From NCBI GenBank assembly GCA_934486615.1, contig CAKSQO010000009.1, positions 1 to 64,000 of the forward strand: a DNA stretch of 64,000 nt. Reading direction: 5' to 3'. The first letter of the stretch is position 1. The number at the start of each line of letters is the position of its first letter. The translations under genes were made by a program, and so were the position numbers. Below the pieces are notes generated by a model that was not told the origin of the DNA, ran no database searches, and was given only the letters and a program-made list of their open reading frames with translations. Positions 15,752 to 24,260 of this stretch are shown here, in pieces. The DNA is from an uncultured Eubacteriales bacterium (GTDB taxonomy: Bacteria > Bacillota > Clostridia > Oscillospirales > Acutalibacteraceae).

Positions 15752-17926
15752 TCACAGGTGGAGGACTCTTTCCTTTATCTCCTGAGTTCTGCCCTGATTC
15801 CAGAACTGAGTTCCGATGTAGCCGCACGTTCTGCGCGCGACGTTCATCTTGTCCTGATCGGTGTTGCCGCAGTCGGGGCACTTCCAAATCAGCTTGCCGT
15901 CCTCGTTTTCGACTATCTCCATCTCGCCGTCATAGCCGCACACCTGGCAGTAGTCGCTCTTGGTGTTAAGCTCGGCGTACATGATGTGGTTGTAGATGAA
16001 CTGCATGACCTTGAGCACCGCGGGAATGTTGTTCTGCATATCGGGCACTTCAACGTACGAGATAGCGCCGCCGGGCGAAAGCGCCTGGAACTTCGACTCA
16101 AGCTCGAGCTTCTTGAACGCGTCGATAGGCTCGGTAACATGGATGTGGTAGCTGTTGGTGATGTAGTTTTTGTCGGTGACGCCTTTGACGATGCCGAAGC
16201 GCTTTTGCAGGCACTTGGCGAACTTGTAGGTCGTCGACTCAAGCGGAGTGCCGTAGATCGAGTAGTCGATGTTCTCGGCAGCCTTCCACTTTGCGGTATA
16301 CTCGTTGAGCTTCTGCATAATCTCAAGGCCGAGCGCTTCACCCTCGGGCTCGGTCAGCTTCTTGCCGATGAGCGAGTAGACGCACTCCCACAGTCCCGCA
16401 TAGCCGAGCGACAGCGTCGAATAGCCGCCGTGGAGGTAGCGGTCGATGGTCTCGCCCTTTTGCAGGCGGGCCAGAGCGCCGTACTGCCACAAAATCGGGG
16501 CGGCGTCGCTGAGCGTTCCCGTCAGGCGCTCGTGGCGGCACTGCAGCGCCTTATGGCACAGCTCAAGCCGCTCGCCGAATATCTCCCAGAAGCGGTCGAG
16601 ATCCTTGCCTGCGGAAAGGCCGATGTCGACAAGATTTACCGTGACAACGCCCTGATTGAAGCGGCCGTAGTACTTCGGCTTGCCGTCCTCGTCAACGTAA
16701 GGGGTCAGGAAGCTGCGGCAGCCCATGCAGGTGTAGCAGTGACCCTCGCCGTTTTTGTCGATTTTGGTCTCGAGCATAATTTTTTCGGAGATATAGTCGG
16801 GCACCATACGCTTTGCGGTACACCTTGCAGCCAGCTCGGTGAGGTAGAAGTAAGGCGTGCCCTCGGTGACGTTGTCGTTTTCAAGCACATAGATGAGCTT
16901 CGGGAACGCGGGGGTTATCCACACGCCCTTCTCATTCTTTACGCCCTGAATACGCTGCTTGAGCGTCTCCTCGATTATAAGCGCGAGGTCGGCCTTCTCC
17001 TGCGCGTTCTTGGCCTCGTTCAGGTACATGAACACGGTCACGAACGGAGCCTGCCCGTTGGTGGTCAGCAGGGTGACGACCTGATACTGTATCATCTGTA
17101 TGCCCTTGCGAACCTCTTCGCGCAGGCGCTTTTCAACGATTTCGTTGAGCTTTTCCTCATCGGAGCAGCCGACGCTGTCAAGCTCCTCGCGAACGGTGGC
17201 GCGAATCTTATCGCGGCTTATCTGCACAAACGGCGCAAGGTGCGCAAGGCTGATGCTCTGCCCGCCGTACTGGTTGGAGGCGACCTGCGCGATTATCTGG
17301 GTGGCGATGTTGCAGGCGGTCGAGAACGAGTGCGGCTTCTCGATAAGAGTGCCGCTGATGACCGTGCCGTTTTGCAGCATATCCTCAAGGTTGACAAGGT
17401 CGCAGTTGTGCATATGCTGGGCGAAGTAATCAGCATCGTGGAAGTGGATAAGCCCCTGCTCGTGCGCCTCGACAACGTCACCGGGCAGCAGTATGCGGCG
17501 GGTGATGTCCTTGCTGACCTCGCCTGCCATATAGTCGCGCTGAACGCTGTTGACAGTCGGATTTTTGTTGGAGTTTTCCTGCTTGACTTCCTCGTTATTG
17601 CACTCGATAAGAGCGAGTATCTGCTCGTCGGTGGTGTTTGACTTGCGTATCAGCTCGCGGCTGTAGCGGTAGGTGATATAGCGCCTTGCAACCGAAAACG
17701 CGCGCTGGTTCATTATCTGATTCTCGACGATGTCCTGGATCTCCTCGACGCTGAGCGCGCGGTTGATGTTGCGCACGGCCAGCTCGACGTCCTCAGCGAT
17801 GCGGCTTATCTGCAGCTCGCTCATTCTCTCGCTCGGAACGACGCTTTCGTTAGCCTTTGAGACAGCGACAATTATCTTTTGACGGTCGAATTCGACCTCG
17901 GCGCCGCTTCTCTTTATGATTTTCAT
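15752..17926 (-). CDS. nrdD: Anaerobic ribonucleoside-triphosphate reductase (class III)
   Basis: A 724-residue glycyl-radical enzyme converting NTPs to dNTPs. The N-terminal ATP cone starts IKRSGAEVEFDRQKI and gives dATP/ATP allosteric control. Near the C terminus a four-Cys zinc site reads CQVCGY ... CPDCGN, and the radical site is RTCGYIG with Gly702. Full length for the family. GGGAGGG precedes the ATG. Oxygen sensitivity of this class, and the lack of a class I or II enzyme in the window, fit a strict anaerobe. The upstream region has a strong promoter with two NrdR-like boxes. Confidence 0.97.
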   Translation of the reverse strand: MKIIKRSGAEVEFDRQKIIVAVSKANESVVPSERMSELQISRIAEDVELAVRNINRALSVEEIQDIVENQIMNQRAFSVARRYITYRYSRELIRKSNTTDEQILALIECNNEEVKQENSNKNPTVNSVQRDYMAGEVSKDITRRILLPGDVVEAHEQGLIHFHDADYFAQHMHNCDLVNLEDMLQNGTVISGTLIEKPHSFSTACNIATQIIAQVASNQYGGQSISLAHLAPFVQISRDKIRATVREELDSVGCSDEEKLNEIVEKRLREEVRKGIQMIQYQVVTLLTTNGQAPFVTVFMYLNEAKNAQEKADLALIIEETLKQRIQGVKNEKGVWITPAFPKLIYVLENDNVTEGTPYFYLTELAARCTAKRMVPDYISEKIMLETKIDKNGEGHCYTCMGCRSFLTPYVDEDGKPKYYGRFNQGVVTVNLVDIGLSAGKDLDRFWEIFGERLELCHKALQCRHERLTGTLSDAAPILWQYGALARLQKGETIDRYLHGGYSTLSLGYAGLWECVYSLIGKKLTEPEGEALGLEIMQKLNEYTAKWKAAENIDYSIYGTPLESTTYKFAKCLQKRFGIVKGVTDKNYITNSYHIHVTEPIDAFKKLELESKFQALSPGGAISYVEVPDMQNNIPAVLKVMQFIYNHIMYAELNTKSDYCQVCGYDGEMEIVENEDGKLIWKCPDCGNTDQDKMNVARRTCGYIGTQFWNQGRTQEIKERVLHL

Positions 17927-17962
17927 ACCTTAGCCCTCCCACAAAGCGGCTTGACGCGCAAA

Positions 17963-18119
17963 CCACTAAATATTGTGTTTTATAAAATATATATACACAA
18001 GAATTTGATTTTTACGAGCGTTTATTATTATAGCAAGCCCGCGCTCAAAATTCAAGAGGGCTTTCGCATATTTTGTAGCTATATCCGAAACTTTAGGAAA
18101 ACAGCACAATATATTGTTA
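17963..18119 (-). promoter_or_regulatory. nrd promoter with paired NrdR-like boxes
   Basis: On the minus strand TTGAAT (18050-18055), 17-bp spacer and TATAAT (18027-18032) form the promoter. Downstream lie two NrdR-like 16-mers whose starts are 32 bp apart: 17995-18010 (AATCAAATTCTTGTGT) and 17963-17978 (ACACAATATTTAGTGG). The second is close to the published consensus acaCwAtATaTwGtgt. A third site, 18104-18119 (GCACAATATATTGTTA), lies upstream of -35. Spacing of 31-32 bp is the known NrdR arrangement. Repression by NrdR-dATP is inferred; nrdR is not in the window. Confidence 0.8.
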
Positions 18120-18164
18120 ATAAATTGTCTAAAATCACTATTGACAAATCTCGACAAAGAAAAG

Positions 18165-18208
18165 CCGCTGCGCTTATGCCGCAATATCTTGCAGCACAAG
18201 CGCAGCGG
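18165..18208 (-). terminator. Terminator of the apgM-lexA unit
   Basis: CCGCTGCGCTT (18165-18175) pairs with AAGCGCAGCGG (18198-18208); the minus strand continues CTTTTCTTTG. It lies about 30 bp after the stop of the small membrane protein gene. Confidence 0.8.
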
Positions 18209-18238
18209 TATATACACGTTTTGTACAAACGGTAAAGC

Positions 18239-18706
18239 TCAGCGTTCCTCGCCGTTAAGCTTGCCCTTGAACTCGCCTCCGAGACCGCTCCCGGCGGAAT
18301 TGCCGCCGTCCGAGCTGCCGAAGCCATCGTCCGAGCTGCCGAAGCCATCGTCCGAGCCGTCGCGATCATCGCCCGAACCGTCGGACGAGCCGCTCCCGGC
18401 GGCCGCAACGGGCTCGACGGGGTCGAACATTCGCAGATCCGTCCGCTCGCCTGCGGGGCGCGGATTGCCCTCGCGGTCAAAGCCGTTGTCGTCGTAGCGC
18501 GTGCCGTTGCGGTGGAAGCCGAGCGCCGAAAAGCCGCGCTTGTCAAAGCCCTGCTCGTCGTACTTTTCGCCGCGCTTGACCTTGTGCTTTCCGCGGCCGA
18601 GCTTGGGATACATCGCCCGCACGACAAAATATGCCGCTAAAAACAGCACCCACATCACAAAAGCAATGATTGCCATTATGCTGTGATCGTTGCCCATATT
18701 GCCCAT
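18239..18706 (-). CDS. Small single-pass membrane protein with low-complexity tail
   Basis: A 155-residue protein: one membrane helix (about 10-30), a basic stretch, then short Asp/Gly/Phe repeats (YDEQGFDKRGFSALGF, YDDNGFDREGN), and a Ser/Gly/Asp-rich tail with duplicated SSDDGFG units. AAAGGAG precedes the start. It follows lexA by 34 bp in the same direction and ends at a terminator, so it may belong to the lexA transcript. I do not recognise the family; the FD-x-x-G repeats recall scaffold-like repeats, nothing more. Confidence 0.65.
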   Translation of the reverse strand: MGNMGNDHSIMAIIAFVMWVLFLAAYFVVRAMYPKLGRGKHKVKRGEKYDEQGFDKRGFSALGFHRNGTRYDDNGFDREGNPRPAGERTDLRMFDPVEPVAAAGSGSSDGSGDDRDGSDDGFGSSDDGFGSSDGGNSAGSGLGGEFKGKLNGEER

Positions 18707-18740
18707 AAAACCTGCTCCTTTCGCCCGGTAAACCTAAGCG

Positions 18741-19325
18741 TTAATATTGCCTGAAGCTGGCCACAACGCGGCCGAGGATTTCACATTCGTCGGGAACTAT
18801 CGGCTCGAACGCCTCGTTCTCGGGCATAAGCACCACGCGGCCCGTCGAAAGGTCAAGGCGCTTGACCGTCGCCTCGTCGCCGATAAGCGCAACGACGATG
18901 TCGCCCTGCTCGGCCGACGGCGTTTTCTCGGCATAGACGATGTCGCCGCTCAGAATGCCCGCGTTCATCATCGACATACCCCTGACGCGCAGCGCGAACA
19001 TCTCTCTGCCGCGCGAAACACTCGCGGGCAGCGGCAGATACTCCTCAATATTCTCTATCGCAAGTATCGGCAGCCCCGCAGTGACCACTCCGACCAGCGG
19101 AACGCTCACGCTCTTCGCGGCACTGACGACGCTTATCGCCCGCGACGAGCCGCTCGCGCGCGTGATAAGCCCCTTTTCCTCAAGCGCGTTGAGTATCGAA
19201 AACGCCGTTGAAGTGGAGCCGAGCCCCGTCGCCGCGCATATCTCGCGTACCGTCGGAGGCAGCCCGCGGCTCTCACATTCGAGCAGAAAATCGTAGACCT
19301 TCTGCTGCTTGTTGTTCAGTTCCAT
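18741..19325 (-). CDS. lexA: LexA SOS repressor
   Basis: A 194-residue repressor/autoprotease. The N-terminal winged helix includes PTVREICAATGLGSTSTAF. The C-terminal S24 domain has the Ala83-Gly84 cleavage site (VTAGLP), the catalytic Ser118 (GMSMM) and Lys155 (ATVKRL). It represses DNA-damage genes until RecA filaments trigger self-cleavage. AGGAGG precedes the start; the apgM stop lies 36 bp upstream, suggesting co-transcription. No GAAC-N4-GTTC box was found in the flanks, so self-regulation is not evident. Confidence 0.95.
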   Translation of the reverse strand: MELNNKQQKVYDFLLECESRGLPPTVREICAATGLGSTSTAFSILNALEEKGLITRASGSSRAISVVSAAKSVSVPLVGVVTAGLPILAIENIEEYLPLPASVSRGREMFALRVRGMSMMNAGILSGDIVYAEKTPSAEQGDIVVALIGDEATVKRLDLSTGRVVLMPENEAFEPIVPDECEILGRVVASFRQY

Positions 19326-19361
19326 TGAATCCTCCTGCCGTATTGCCCGCGAAAACGAGCT

Positions 19362-20561
19362 TTATTTTTTGAGCATCATTTTTATAAGCATCGGGCCGCG
19401 CTCGACGAACACGCCCGTCTTTGCCGCATTTTCCTCGGTGAAGCCGGCGACGCCCTCGACCTCGGCGGTGCTGTCGTAGAGCAGAAAAGGCACGGGGTCG
19501 GATGTGTGAGTGGCGATCGCAAGCGGGGTCGGGTGGTCGGGAAGGATCATCATTCTGAAGTCCCCGCCCTTAAGCGCATTCACGAGCGGCCCAACGATTT
19601 TTTCGTCGATAAGCTCGATGGCGCGCACCTTGTTCTCGACCTCGCGGCGGTGTCCGCACTCGTCGGGCGCTTCAAGGTGAACGTAGACGTAGTCGTTGCG
19701 ATTAAAAGCGTCGATGGCCGCGGCGGCCTTTGCGTCAAAATCGGTGTCGATGTAGCCGGTAGCACCCTCGACCTCGATGACCTCCATATTCGCGCACTTG
19801 CCGATGCCCTTTATCAGGTCGACCGCGCTGACGACAGCGCCCGAAACGCCGTTTTTGGCCTTGAAGTCCTCAAGGCTCGGCCTGTCGCCCTGACCCCAGA
19901 GCCAGATCGAGGTTGCGGGGCGCTTGCCCGCAGCGACGCGCGCGAGGTTCACGGGGTGATTTTTGAGCACGTCGACGCTCTTTTTCATCAGCTCGAGCAG
20001 GCCGCTTCGGACGTGCCCCTCAAGGTGAGAAGCGATCGGCTGACCCGAAATATCGTGCGGCGGGGTAAGGGTGTAGCCCTTGCTGACCCCCTTGTGCCAG
20101 ATAAGGCAGTGGCGGTAGCTTATGCCGGTGTAGAACTCGAATTCGTCGTTGCCGAGCGCGGCCTGAACAGCCTTGATAAGCTCGTCGGCCTCCTCGGTCG
20201 TGATGTCGCCCGCGCAGTAGTCGACCATCGTCTTGTCCTCATAGCGCTCCTCGTCCGACAGAGTGACCAGATTGCAGCGTATCGCCACATCGTCGTCGGC
20301 CATACTGATGCCGATGCTGGCGGCCTCGAGCGGCGAGCGGCCGGTATAGCAAACGAGCGGATCGAAGCCCATGACCGAGAGATTTGCAACGTCGCTGCCG
20401 GGCTTCAGTCCCGCGTCGACCGTGCGCACAAGGCCGACCGTCGACTTTGCAGCAAGTGCGTCGATGTTCGGCTTCTTCGCCTTTTGCATCGGGGTCAGTC
20501 CGCCGAGAGCCTCGACGGGAGTGTCCGCCATTCCGTCGCACAAAACGACCGCGTATTTCAT
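19362..20561 (-). CDS. apgM: Cofactor-independent phosphoglycerate mutase, ApgM type
   Basis: A 399-residue enzyme of the alkaline-phosphatase superfamily, archaeal-type iPGM, interconverting 3- and 2-phosphoglycerate in glycolysis. Family marks: N-terminal LCDGMADTPVEALGG, SDVANLSVMGFDP with the nucleophile Ser region, YVHLEAPDECGHRREVENK and LPDHPTPLAIATHTSDP (metal ligands). The start at 20561 has AAAGGCGG upstream; an earlier ATG at 20624 adds 21 residues unlike the family. It heads the apgM-lexA unit. Confidence 0.93.
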   Translation of the reverse strand: MKYAVVLCDGMADTPVEALGGLTPMQKAKKPNIDALAAKSTVGLVRTVDAGLKPGSDVANLSVMGFDPLVCYTGRSPLEAASIGISMADDDVAIRCNLVTLSDEERYEDKTMVDYCAGDITTEEADELIKAVQAALGNDEFEFYTGISYRHCLIWHKGVSKGYTLTPPHDISGQPIASHLEGHVRSGLLELMKKSVDVLKNHPVNLARVAAGKRPATSIWLWGQGDRPSLEDFKAKNGVSGAVVSAVDLIKGIGKCANMEVIEVEGATGYIDTDFDAKAAAAIDAFNRNDYVYVHLEAPDECGHRREVENKVRAIELIDEKIVGPLVNALKGGDFRMMILPDHPTPLAIATHTSDPVPFLLYDSTAEVEGVAGFTEENAAKTGVFVERGPMLIKMMLKK

Positions 20562-20672
20562 AGTATAAGCACCGCCTTTGAATTTGTTCCGATTAAAAGT
20601 CCGACGGTTTTTTGCGCCGAACACCTATTCTGTATTATTCTACCACACTTTGCGCCGCAATGGAATAGGGAA

Positions 20673-20701
20673 TTGACAAAAGTTTTCGTCTGCGGTATCA
20701 T
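20673..20701 (+). promoter_or_regulatory. Sigma-A type promoter
   Basis: TTGACA (20673-20678), 17-bp spacer, TATCAT (20696-20701). A short CCGCTTTTTGCGG hairpin and a TATATTATATATA stretch lie between it and the start at 20770. Confidence 0.75.
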
Positions 20702-20769
20702 TATCTGCGTAGCCAAGGTCCGCTTTTTGCGGGAAACGGCGCTTATATTATATATAAGGTATGATAAAT

Positions 20770-21672
20770 ATGTTTAAAAGCAAAAAAGCAAAGGCGCTCA
20801 TTCCCGTGCTCGGCTTCGTTCTCGTCGCCGTCATCGTCATCGGAATAATCGCGGCCGTACCGTACGACACCGCAGCAGTCGACCCCGCCGGCGGCTTCCA
20901 GAATATCGCAAACGGCGGGCTTGTCGCGGCCGACGGCTCGATGCTGTACTACGTCGACGGCGAGGGCGTGCTGCGCTGCGTCTCGGGCGCAAAGAGCTAC
21001 CGCGTCGCAAAGGGTGCAAGCTGCGTCTCTCCTTATGAGAGCGGCGCGGTCTATCTGCTCGAAGGCGGCGACGTGTGCTTCTCGCGCTACGACGGCAGCG
21101 ACCGACGCACGCTCATAAGCGGCGTAAAGCGCATGATGCTCAACGGCAACTGGCTGTTCTACACAAAGGCAGACGGCGTGCTGTGCAAGCTGTTTATGAA
21201 AACGGGCGAAAGCACCTCAACAGGCCTGAAGGTGGGCCAATTCGCCGTCGCAGCCACCGCCGTCATCTATATCGCCGACGACGGAAAACTGCACACGGCC
21301 TACACCGACGGCTCAAAAGACGCTGTATTTTATAACGAAACGACCGACTTCTTTTTAAAGCACGGCTCGCTCATTTTCTATAAGCACAACGGCCTGCTCT
21401 GCTCCGTCGCCACGGGCAACACGGCAAGCAAGCAGACCTATTTCAACGTCGACAGGTTCACGATAAGCGACTCGAACGTGCTGTTTTTCACCGACGAAAG
21501 CGGCCTGCACTGCTACGACCTCGCGGCCGACAAGCCGAAGGTGCGCGACATCGAGATCCACGGCAGCTCGGTCGAGTCGCTGAGCGTTGACGGCGACTAT
21601 CTCTACTACAATAACGGCGACGGTCAGCTCGTGCGCTGCTTAAAAGACGGCTCCGAATGGTCGTATATGTGA
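20770..21672 (+). CDS. Membrane-anchored DUF5050-like propeller protein
   Basis: About 300 residues with an N-terminal helix (about 10-32) and an extracytoplasmic region built of repeated strand pairs: NGNWLFYTKADGVLCKL, LIFYKHNGLLCSV, VLFFTDESGLHCYDL, DYLYYNNGDGQLVRC. This periodicity is typical of DUF5050-type propellers of Firmicutes. The start at 20770 is preferred over the ATG at 20761 because AAGG lies about 10 nt upstream of it but only 1-2 nt from the earlier one. Function unknown; no enzyme motif. Confidence 0.65.
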   Translation: MFKSKKAKALIPVLGFVLVAVIVIGIIAAVPYDTAAVDPAGGFQNIANGGLVAADGSMLYYVDGEGVLRCVSGAKSYRVAKGASCVSPYESGAVYLLEGGDVCFSRYDGSDRRTLISGVKRMMLNGNWLFYTKADGVLCKLFMKTGESTSTGLKVGQFAVAATAVIYIADDGKLHTAYTDGSKDAVFYNETTDFFLKHGSLIFYKHNGLLCSVATGNTASKQTYFNVDRFTISDSNVLFFTDESGLHCYDLAADKPKVRDIEIHGSSVESLSVDGDYLYYNNGDGQLVRCLKDGSEWSYM

Positions 21673-21747
21673 GTGTAAATTACGGGCAGCAAAATTTGTG
21701 AATATTTACCAAATTTTCGCTATTTGTTAAAATCTTTGTCCCAAGCC

Positions 21748-21776
21748 TTGATTTTTGCCGCAAGTGGTGGTATAGT
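21748..21776 (+). promoter_or_regulatory. Promoter of the sortase-substrate gene
   Basis: TTGATT (21748-21753), 17-bp spacer, TATAGT (21771-21776), about 37 bp before the start codon at 21813. Confidence 0.75.
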
Positions 21777-21812
21777 ATAGATAATTATAAGTATCGGAGT
21801 TGATATTTAACA

Positions 21813-22325
21813 ATGAAAAGACTTACTGCTCTCATTCTCGCAATATTGGTAATAATCGCTGTTCCGGTAATGGCCAGCGCTGCCAATAGTCCGTCCGGCG
21901 CCGAAACCGTAAAGATCGACGCCAAGCCCAGCAACACCGCTCAGGGTTCGGTTGAAAAGACCGTCAACGCCGACGGCTCCGTAAAGCTCGTCGCCACCCC
22001 TGCTAAGGGCTACACCTTCAAGAACTGGACCATCACTGCAGCTGCAACAACTGCTCAGGCTCCCGTTACCGACGCTCAGGTTGCTACCAATGCTGCCGAC
22101 ACCGCCAATTACACCATCGTCAGCGGCTCTCTGACCACCGCTACCCTCGTTATCAAGCCCAACGTCGACCTCGTCGTTGTCGCTAACTTCAGCGGTAGCT
22201 CCAGCAGCGGCTCCTCTTCTACCGGTGCGCCTAAGACCGGTGAGGCTAACCTCGCTCTGGTTATGTTTGCTTGCGCTCTGTCGCTCGCAGGTGCCGGCTT
22301 CGCTATGAAGAAGGCCATTGCCTAA
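21813..22325 (+). CDS. Secreted protein with APKTG-type sorting signal
   Basis: A 170-residue protein with a signal peptide ending at ASA-A (about residue 23), a small strand-rich domain with ATPAKGYTFKNWTI, like the InlB-type bacterial repeat, a Ser/Gly linker (128-138), and a C-terminal sorting signal: APKTGE (139-144), hydrophobic helix, and KKAIA tail. The motif is a variant of LPxTG, so covalent attachment to the wall is expected. The next genes encode a class B sortase and an LCP protein, making this the probable substrate. GGAG precedes the ATG; codon choice looks more biased than in neighbours, hinting at high expression. Confidence 0.8.
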   Translation: MKRLTALILAILVIIAVPVMASAANSPSGAETVKIDAKPSNTAQGSVEKTVNADGSVKLVATPAKGYTFKNWTITAAATTAQAPVTDAQVATNAADTANYTIVSGSLTTATLVIKPNVDLVVVANFSGSSSSGSSSTGAPKTGEANLALVMFACALSLAGAGFAMKKAIA

Positions 22326-22358
22326 GCTTTAACCGCTAAGGCGTAAACACAAGTGTGT

Positions 22359-22404
22359 AAAAGCCCATCCATTATCCGAACGGATCGTGGGTGGGCTTTA
22401 TCTC
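22359..22404 (+). terminator. Hairpin between substrate and sortase genes
   Basis: AAAGCCCATCC (22360-22370) pairs with GGGTGGGCTTT (22389-22399), with an inner ATCCG/CGGAT stem. The following T content is modest (ATCTCTAT), so partial read-through to the sortase gene is plausible, giving more substrate than enzyme. Confidence 0.7.
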
Positions 22405-22420
22405 TATCGGAGGAAATGTT

Positions 22421-23203
22421 ATGAAAGACGAAAAGTCAAAAAAGAGCATGAACAAAAAATGGCTTACGGCTGCCATAGCCTTTCTTGCCGCCTTCGCCGT
22501 CGCGCTGTCGGTGATAATCTACAGCTACCTGCGCCCTGACACGTCGCACGCCGACAAATACAAAAACAGCTCTGCCGCAAGCAGCTCTGTTACCTCGTCA
22601 GAGGTGACCTATCCCGAAAATCCGATAAATTTTGCCGAGCTTGAGACCACCAACTCCGACATATGCGCGTGGATAAAGGTGCCCAACACCAATATCGACT
22701 ATCCCATTCTGCAAAGCTCCGAAAAGGACGACGACTTCTACATCAACCACAACTACAAAAAGCAGTACACTCAGGACGGCGCCATCTACATTCAGCGCCT
22801 GAACAGCTTCCACTTCACCGATCCGAACACCGTCATTTACGGCCACAACCTGCGCAACGGCTCGATGTTCCGCCACCTGCACAGGTTCCGCGACGAGCAG
22901 TTCTTCAACGAAAACGAGTATTTCTACATCTACACCCCGGGTCACATTTTGACCTACCGCATTTTCGCCGCCTACCGCAGCGACAACAAGCACATTCTCA
23001 ATACCTACGATTTTACTAATAAAGAAATATATCAGCAATATCTGGATATGGTATCAAACCCGCCGAGTATGATAAAGAACGTCCGCGAGGGCGTCAAGCT
23101 GACGACCGACGACAAGATCGTCACTCTCTCGACCTGCATTTCGGACGAAAGATACAGATACCTTGTGCAAGGAGTTTTGGTAAAAGATGAGCTTACACTC
23201 TGA
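22421..23203 (+). CDS. srtB: Class B sortase
   Basis: A 260-residue transpeptidase with an N-terminal membrane anchor (about 14-34). Catalytic residues: His142 in VIYGHN, Cys239 in TLSTC and Arg244/246 in ERYRYLVQG; the YGHN and TLSTC contexts are those of class B sortases. GGAGGA lies 6 nt before the ATG at 22421. It overlaps the LCP gene by 17 bp. Its probable substrate is the APKTG protein encoded just upstream. Class B enzymes normally use NP(Q/K)TN-like signals, so this pairing is somewhat unusual, but class B family members in Clostridia use other motifs. Confidence 0.93.
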   Translation: MKDEKSKKSMNKKWLTAAIAFLAAFAVALSVIIYSYLRPDTSHADKYKNSSAASSSVTSSEVTYPENPINFAELETTNSDICAWIKVPNTNIDYPILQSSEKDDDFYINHNYKKQYTQDGAIYIQRLNSFHFTDPNTVIYGHNLRNGSMFRHLHRFRDEQFFNENEYFYIYTPGHILTYRIFAAYRSDNKHILNTYDFTNKEIYQQYLDMVSNPPSMIKNVREGVKLTTDDKIVTLSTCISDERYRYLVQGVLVKDELTL

Positions 23204-24260
23204 CGGCTACACGCCCGCCCACGCAAAGCCGAGCCTTTTCCGCCGCGTGCTCAACCGCAGGTGGAAGCGCGTCGTAACCGCGATAGTCTGCGTCATTCTG
23301 GCTCTGCTCATTGCCTTGGCAGCGACTTTCGCCGTGCTCTATGCAACGGGCCGCAGCGGACTTATCAGCAGCAAAGCGCCGGGCAGCGCGCCGAGCGGCT
23401 ATGACATCGACCTTGACGACGACGGCCGGACCGTCCGCTACAACGGCAAAACCTACAGGTACAATTCCGGCATAGCGACCCTGCTGCTCATCGGCACGGA
23501 CAAAAAGCGCGTCGCGACCGCTTCGGGCGCGAACGGCACAAACGGGCAGGCGGACGCGCTCTACCTCGCCGCGATCGACACAAAAAGCGGCAAGGTGACC
23601 GTAATTGCCATTCCGCGCGACCTGATGACCGAGATCGATATGTACTCGGCCTCGGGCAACTACATCGGCCGTGAGCGCAAGCAGGTCTGCCTCGCCTTCG
23701 CCTACGGCGACGGCAAGCAACTCAGCTGCGAAAACACCGTCACCGCCGTGTCGGGGCTGCTTTACGGCACGGACATCAGCACCTATTTTTGTATGGATCA
23801 GGTCTACTTCGCCGCACTGACCGACGTGCTCGGCGGCGTGACCGTGCCCGAGTACGACTCAAACTACAAAAAGACGGGCCGCAACATCACGATTTCGGGC
23901 GATCGCATAACCAAGTACATCTCCGGCCGCGACAAGAGCGTGCTCGAGTCGAACTCAAACCGCGTCGAGCGGCAGGTAAACTTTCTGAAAGCGTTCGCGA
24001 ACAAGACGATCGAGCAGACAAAAAAGGACATCACCGTCCCGCTCAACCTCTACAACAAGCTGTCGAAGAACTCGATAAGCACCGTCGACGCGTCGAAGAT
24101 AACGTACCTCGCGACCGTGTTCCTCAACGGCGGCGCCGATCTCGAATTTGTGACCGTTCCGGGCAAAATCGTGCAGGGCGAGGAGTACGCCGAAATGTAC
24201 GCCGACGAAAAAGCCCTCTATGAGCTGTTACTTGACGTTTTCTACGTCCGGCAGGCATAG
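23187..24260 (+). CDS. LytR-CpsA-Psr (LCP) family wall-polymer transferase
   Basis: A 357-residue membrane protein: cytoplasmic tail, one helix (about 27-53), and an LCP domain with LLLIGTD, TVIAIPRDLMTEI (the Arg/Asp motif for pyrophosphate binding) and GRERKQVCLAFAYG. LCP enzymes attach lipid-linked glycopolymers such as teichoic acids to peptidoglycan. The start overlaps the sortase gene by 17 bp, so the two are coupled. Ends directly before a tandem repeat array rather than a clear terminator. Confidence 0.9.
   Translation: MSLHSDGYTPAHAKPSLFRRVLNRRWKRVVTAIVCVILALLIALAATFAVLYATGRSGLISSKAPGSAPSGYDIDLDDDGRTVRYNGKTYRYNSGIATLLLIGTDKKRVATASGANGTNGQADALYLAAIDTKSGKVTVIAIPRDLMTEIDMYSASGNYIGRERKQVCLAFAYGDGKQLSCENTVTAVSGLLYGTDISTYFCMDQVYFAALTDVLGGVTVPEYDSNYKKTGRNITISGDRITKYISGRDKSVLESNSNRVERQVNFLKAFANKTIEQTKKDITVPLNLYNKLSKNSISTVDASKITYLATVFLNGGADLEFVTVPGKIVQGEEYAEMYADEKALYELLLDVFYVRQA

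Noticed and set aside
15338..17641. 767-codon plus-strand open frame
   Set aside because: Antisense to nrdD and nrdG, both identified by catalytic motifs.
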